Positions 62,001 to 64,000 of a stretch of DNA of 64,000 bases are shown piece by piece; position 1 is the first letter of the stretch; each line of letters starts with the position of its first letter. Origin of the DNA: Vibrio furnissii CIP 102972. Its GTDB lineage: Bacteria; Pseudomonadota; Gammaproteobacteria; Enterobacterales; Vibrionaceae. The stretch lies in contig NZ_ACZP01000014.1 of the NCBI RefSeq assembly GCF_000176175.1, forward strand, positions 248,001 to 312,000. The letters are read 5' to 3'. Position numbers and translations under genes: made by a program. The notes under the pieces were generated by a model. That model was not told the DNA's origin and searched no databases. It saw only the letters and a list, made by a program, of their open reading frames with translations.

Positions 62001-62987
62001 ATGAAACCTCAAGTTGTGCTGTACAAATCCCTGCCCCCCGACGCGCTGCGCACGTTACAAAACCACTTCGATGTCATTCAATTTGATGGCGTTCATGACG
62101 ACAATTTCGCTGCGTTTAAGCAGGCGTTAACTCAGGCTGAAGGCTTGATTGGCAACGGCGTAGAGATGACGCCTGAATTGCTTGATGGCGCGCCTAAGCT
62201 GAAAGCCGCGGCCACCATTTCGGTCGGCACCGACCAGTTCGATCTCGACTATTTGAGCCAACGTGGCATTCCACTGATTCACACACCGGGCGTGCTCGAT
62301 GAAACCGTTGCTGATACGGTGATTTTACTGGCGCTCGGCGCAGCGCGGCGCGCAGGAGAAATGTCCGCAATGGTCAAGGCAGGTCGCTGGACACAGAACC
62401 TCACTCCAGCGCAGTTTGGCGTCGATTTTCACGGCAAAACGCTTGGCATTGTGGGCATGGGACGCATTGGCTACGCCGTCGCCAAACGGGCGTACTATGG
62501 GTTTGGTATGTCGATTTACTACCATAACCGCTCCATCAATGGAGAAGCAGAACACGATTTCGGTGCGCTGCGGATGTCGTTGGATGATCTGTTACAAGTG
62601 TCTGATTTTGTGGTGGTGTTGGTACCGCTCAGCGAAGCGACGGAGAAACTGATTGGGGCCAAAGCGTTCAGCTTGATGAAACCCAGTGCGGTATTTGTCA
62701 ATGCCGCGCGCGGCAAAGTGGTAGATGAGCAGGCGCTGATTCATGCCCTGCAAACCGGGCAGATTCGTGCTGCCGGGTTGGATGTGTTTGAAACCGAACC
62801 CCTGCCCGCCTCGTCCCCACTGACGCAGCTCGACAACGCCTTTTTGCTGCCACATATCGGCTCAGCCACCACTGAAACGCGCCTGAAGATGGTGCACTGC
62901 GCGGTCGATGGGTTGATCGCCGCAATGCGTGGCGATTACTCGCAATCTTGCGCCAATCGACGCCAACTCGAACACCCGGACGCGTAA
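62001..62987 (+). CDS. ghrB: glyoxylate/hydroxypyruvate reductase
   Basis: Protein of 328 residues of the D-2-hydroxyacid dehydrogenase family. GIVGMGRIGYAVAKRAYYGFGM near 150-171 binds NAD(P). VNAARGKVVDEQAL, ETEPLPASSPL and LPHIGSATTETR supply the catalytic Arg, Glu and His. It resembles E. coli GhrB, which reduces hydroxypyruvate to D-glycerate and glyoxylate to glycolate. Together with glycerate kinase this would send hydroxypyruvate to 2-phosphoglycerate. AAGGAG precedes the ATG. Divergent from cdaR. Confidence 0.92.
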   Translation: MKPQVVLYKSLPPDALRTLQNHFDVIQFDGVHDDNFAAFKQALTQAEGLIGNGVEMTPELLDGAPKLKAAATISVGTDQFDLDYLSQRGIPLIHTPGVLDETVADTVILLALGAARRAGEMSAMVKAGRWTQNLTPAQFGVDFHGKTLGIVGMGRIGYAVAKRAYYGFGMSIYYHNRSINGEAEHDFGALRMSLDDLLQVSDFVVVLVPLSEATEKLIGAKAFSLMKPSAVFVNAARGKVVDEQALIHALQTGQIRAAGLDVFETEPLPASSPLTQLDNAFLLPHIGSATTETRLKMVHCAVDGLIAAMRGDYSQSCANRRQLEHPDA

Positions 62988-62992
62988 CCCGC

Positions 62993-63017
62993 AAAACGCG
63001 CCCTCGGGCGCGCTTTG
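62993..63017. terminator. terminator between ghrB and the sgrR-like gene
   Basis: Arms CGCGCCC (62997-63003) and GGGCGCG (63006-63012) between an A run and a TTTGTT stretch; it can serve both converging genes. Confidence 0.7.
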
Positions 63018-64000
63018 TTAGGGCGTGATCACCACTTCTGAAAAATCCACCCAGCCATTGGCCAGCAGTTCGCTGGTGCTCACCGATTTGGCCACCGATA
63101 AAGTTTGCTGCACATGAAAGCGCGGCAAATAGAGTCCTTTTTTGATGAGCTTCTTCTCCAGCGCTTGGTAAGCTTTGAAACGCTTGGCTTCGGTCAACGG
63201 ATAAATCGCCGCCAACGCCTCGTGAAGCCACTGCTGCTGGGCCGGCGTCATGCACGCTTGCAAGCTGGTGCTGGCCAATAACCATCCTAACCACGACATG
63301 TCCGCGTCATCGCCAAACACTTCACCAGACAAAATGATGTCGGCGTGTTGCAGCGTCGCCTGTTGGCAAAATTCAGGAAACGGCAACACCGACACCTCAC
63401 AGGCAATCCCCAACTCACGCAACGCCGTCGCCAAATGATGTGCATAGTCGATGTGCTGGCCCAACGCGTACGTCAGCAGTTGTAGGGGCTGCGGCGGTTT
63501 GCCTAACTCATCCGCCCATTGCTGCGCTTGATGAAGGTTTGCCGTCAGTCGCGCCGATGGCGACGACAACATCCCTTCCGCTTTGGCCACCTCATCTGCA
63601 AACGATGCGGGCACGCCGAGCGCATCCAGGATTGCCATCAGCTTCTTCCGGCGACTTAAACTGCCCAGCCACGGCGAACGATTGGCGTTGAGCAGTATAT
63701 ATTCGCAGCCCGCTTCCCATTGCGCTCTCTGTTCGTAATCGGCCGCCTGAGCACGCGGCTCCAGCAATGGGTGGAACAGGTGGCTGTTAGGGGCAAACTC
63801 TTTGGCTTTGTCCCCGACATTCCACACCTCGATGCCATCCACCCACGGGCGATAACCGTGATAATACCGCGACACGTTCATCAAGGTGCGCCACTCCGTT
63901 TGCTCAACCAACTCAAATGGGCCGCTGCCAATCACTTGCCCTTCGCGGTCTGCATCCCCCTTGAGCCACAATGCGATGCCCATCGCGCCCGCACACAGCA
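63018..64000 (-). CDS. SgrR-like protein, C-terminal part (cut by window edge)
   Basis: The frame is open from the window edge (64000) to the stop at 63018, about 327 codons, and continues beyond the window. GSGPFELVEQTEWRTLMNVSRYYHGYRPWVDGIEVW and later DADMSWLGWLL are typical of the SBP_bac_5 (oligopeptide-binding-like) C-terminal domain of SgrR-family regulators; the N-terminal helix-turn-helix would lie outside. E. coli SgrR regulates sugar-phosphate stress; whether this protein does the same is unknown. An alternative is a stand-alone solute-binding protein. Confidence 0.78.
   Translation of the reverse strand, partial: LCAGAMGIALWLKGDADREGQVIGSGPFELVEQTEWRTLMNVSRYYHGYRPWVDGIEVWNVGDKAKEFAPNSHLFHPLLEPRAQAADYEQRAQWEAGCEYILLNANRSPWLGSLSRRKKLMAILDALGVPASFADEVAKAEGMLSSPSARLTANLHQAQQWADELGKPPQPLQLLTYALGQHIDYAHHLATALRELGIACEVSVLPFPEFCQQATLQHADIILSGEVFGDDADMSWLGWLLASTSLQACMTPAQQQWLHEALAAIYPLTEAKRFKAYQALEKKLIKKGLYLPRFHVQQTLSVAKSVSTSELLANGWVDFSEVVITP

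Noticed and set aside
1..64000. tRNA, rRNA, prophage, insertion sequence or integron elements
   Set aside because: No cloverleaf-type sequence, rRNA motif, transposase, integrase or att-like site was recognised on reading; a dedicated search was not possible here.

Overview
The window looks like chromosomal DNA of a Vibrionaceae bacterium, probably one of the higher-GC vibrios. This is inferred from the zwf-pgl-gnd operon, tdh-kbl, a CspV-like cold-shock gene, MetJ and TPP control sites and the general gene content. No rRNA, tRNA, CRISPR array, complete insertion sequence or prophage was seen.

Layout. 1-13.6 kb is an AT-richer, mostly minus-strand carbohydrate locus: the start of a chemoreceptor, a LamB-type porin, two GH130 mannoside phosphorylases, a phosphomannomutase, a LacI regulator, and an ABC operon (two permeases, DUF624 protein, cellobiose/mannobiose 2-epimerase, MalK-type ATPase) beside an AraC regulator. 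At least six intergenic palindromes with an AACGTT centre, plus one inside the epimerase gene, look like operators of the LacI protein. Together the genes describe uptake and phosphorolysis of beta-mannooligosaccharides: epimerase converts Man-Man to Man-Glc, GH130 enzymes release mannose-1-phosphate, and phosphomannomutase gives mannose-6-phosphate. No gene for the solute-binding protein is present. A MATE exporter follows.

15.2-20.4 kb is a TPP-riboswitch-controlled thiamin salvage operon (thiD, thiZXY, tenA, thiM). 20.7-24.3 kb is an mdlAB-type heterodimeric ABC exporter. 24.5-30 kb carries DUF3297, a CSS-EAL phosphodiesterase, mtgA, DinB, DUF1090 and cold-shock genes. 30.1-36.3 kb holds tdh-kbl and an aldehyde dehydrogenase divergent from a sigma54 activator, with a good -24/-12 promoter. 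36.7-42 kb has a LysR-yaeR pair, a Fur-box-associated PepSY membrane protein, DUF2946, cytochrome b562, a YcdX-like phosphatase and an SRPBCC protein. 42.4-49.3 kb has a Cache-GAF-HD-GYP protein and zwf-pgl-gnd. 50-54.4 kb has a chemoreceptor and a LysR protein divergent from a metallo-beta-lactamase-fold/DsbA-like pair. 54.5-56.8 kb is a homocysteine methyltransferase-permease operon behind four tandem MetJ boxes. 57.9-63 kb is a glycerate module (glycerate kinase, GntP transporter, CdaR, GhrB). The right edge cuts an SgrR-like gene.

Short degenerate tandem repeats (13-20 bp units) recur at or just after the ends of several genes (16.3, 24.4, 26.5, 41.55, 42.15 kb). The most distinctive single module is the mannooligosaccharide phosphorolysis regulon on the left.
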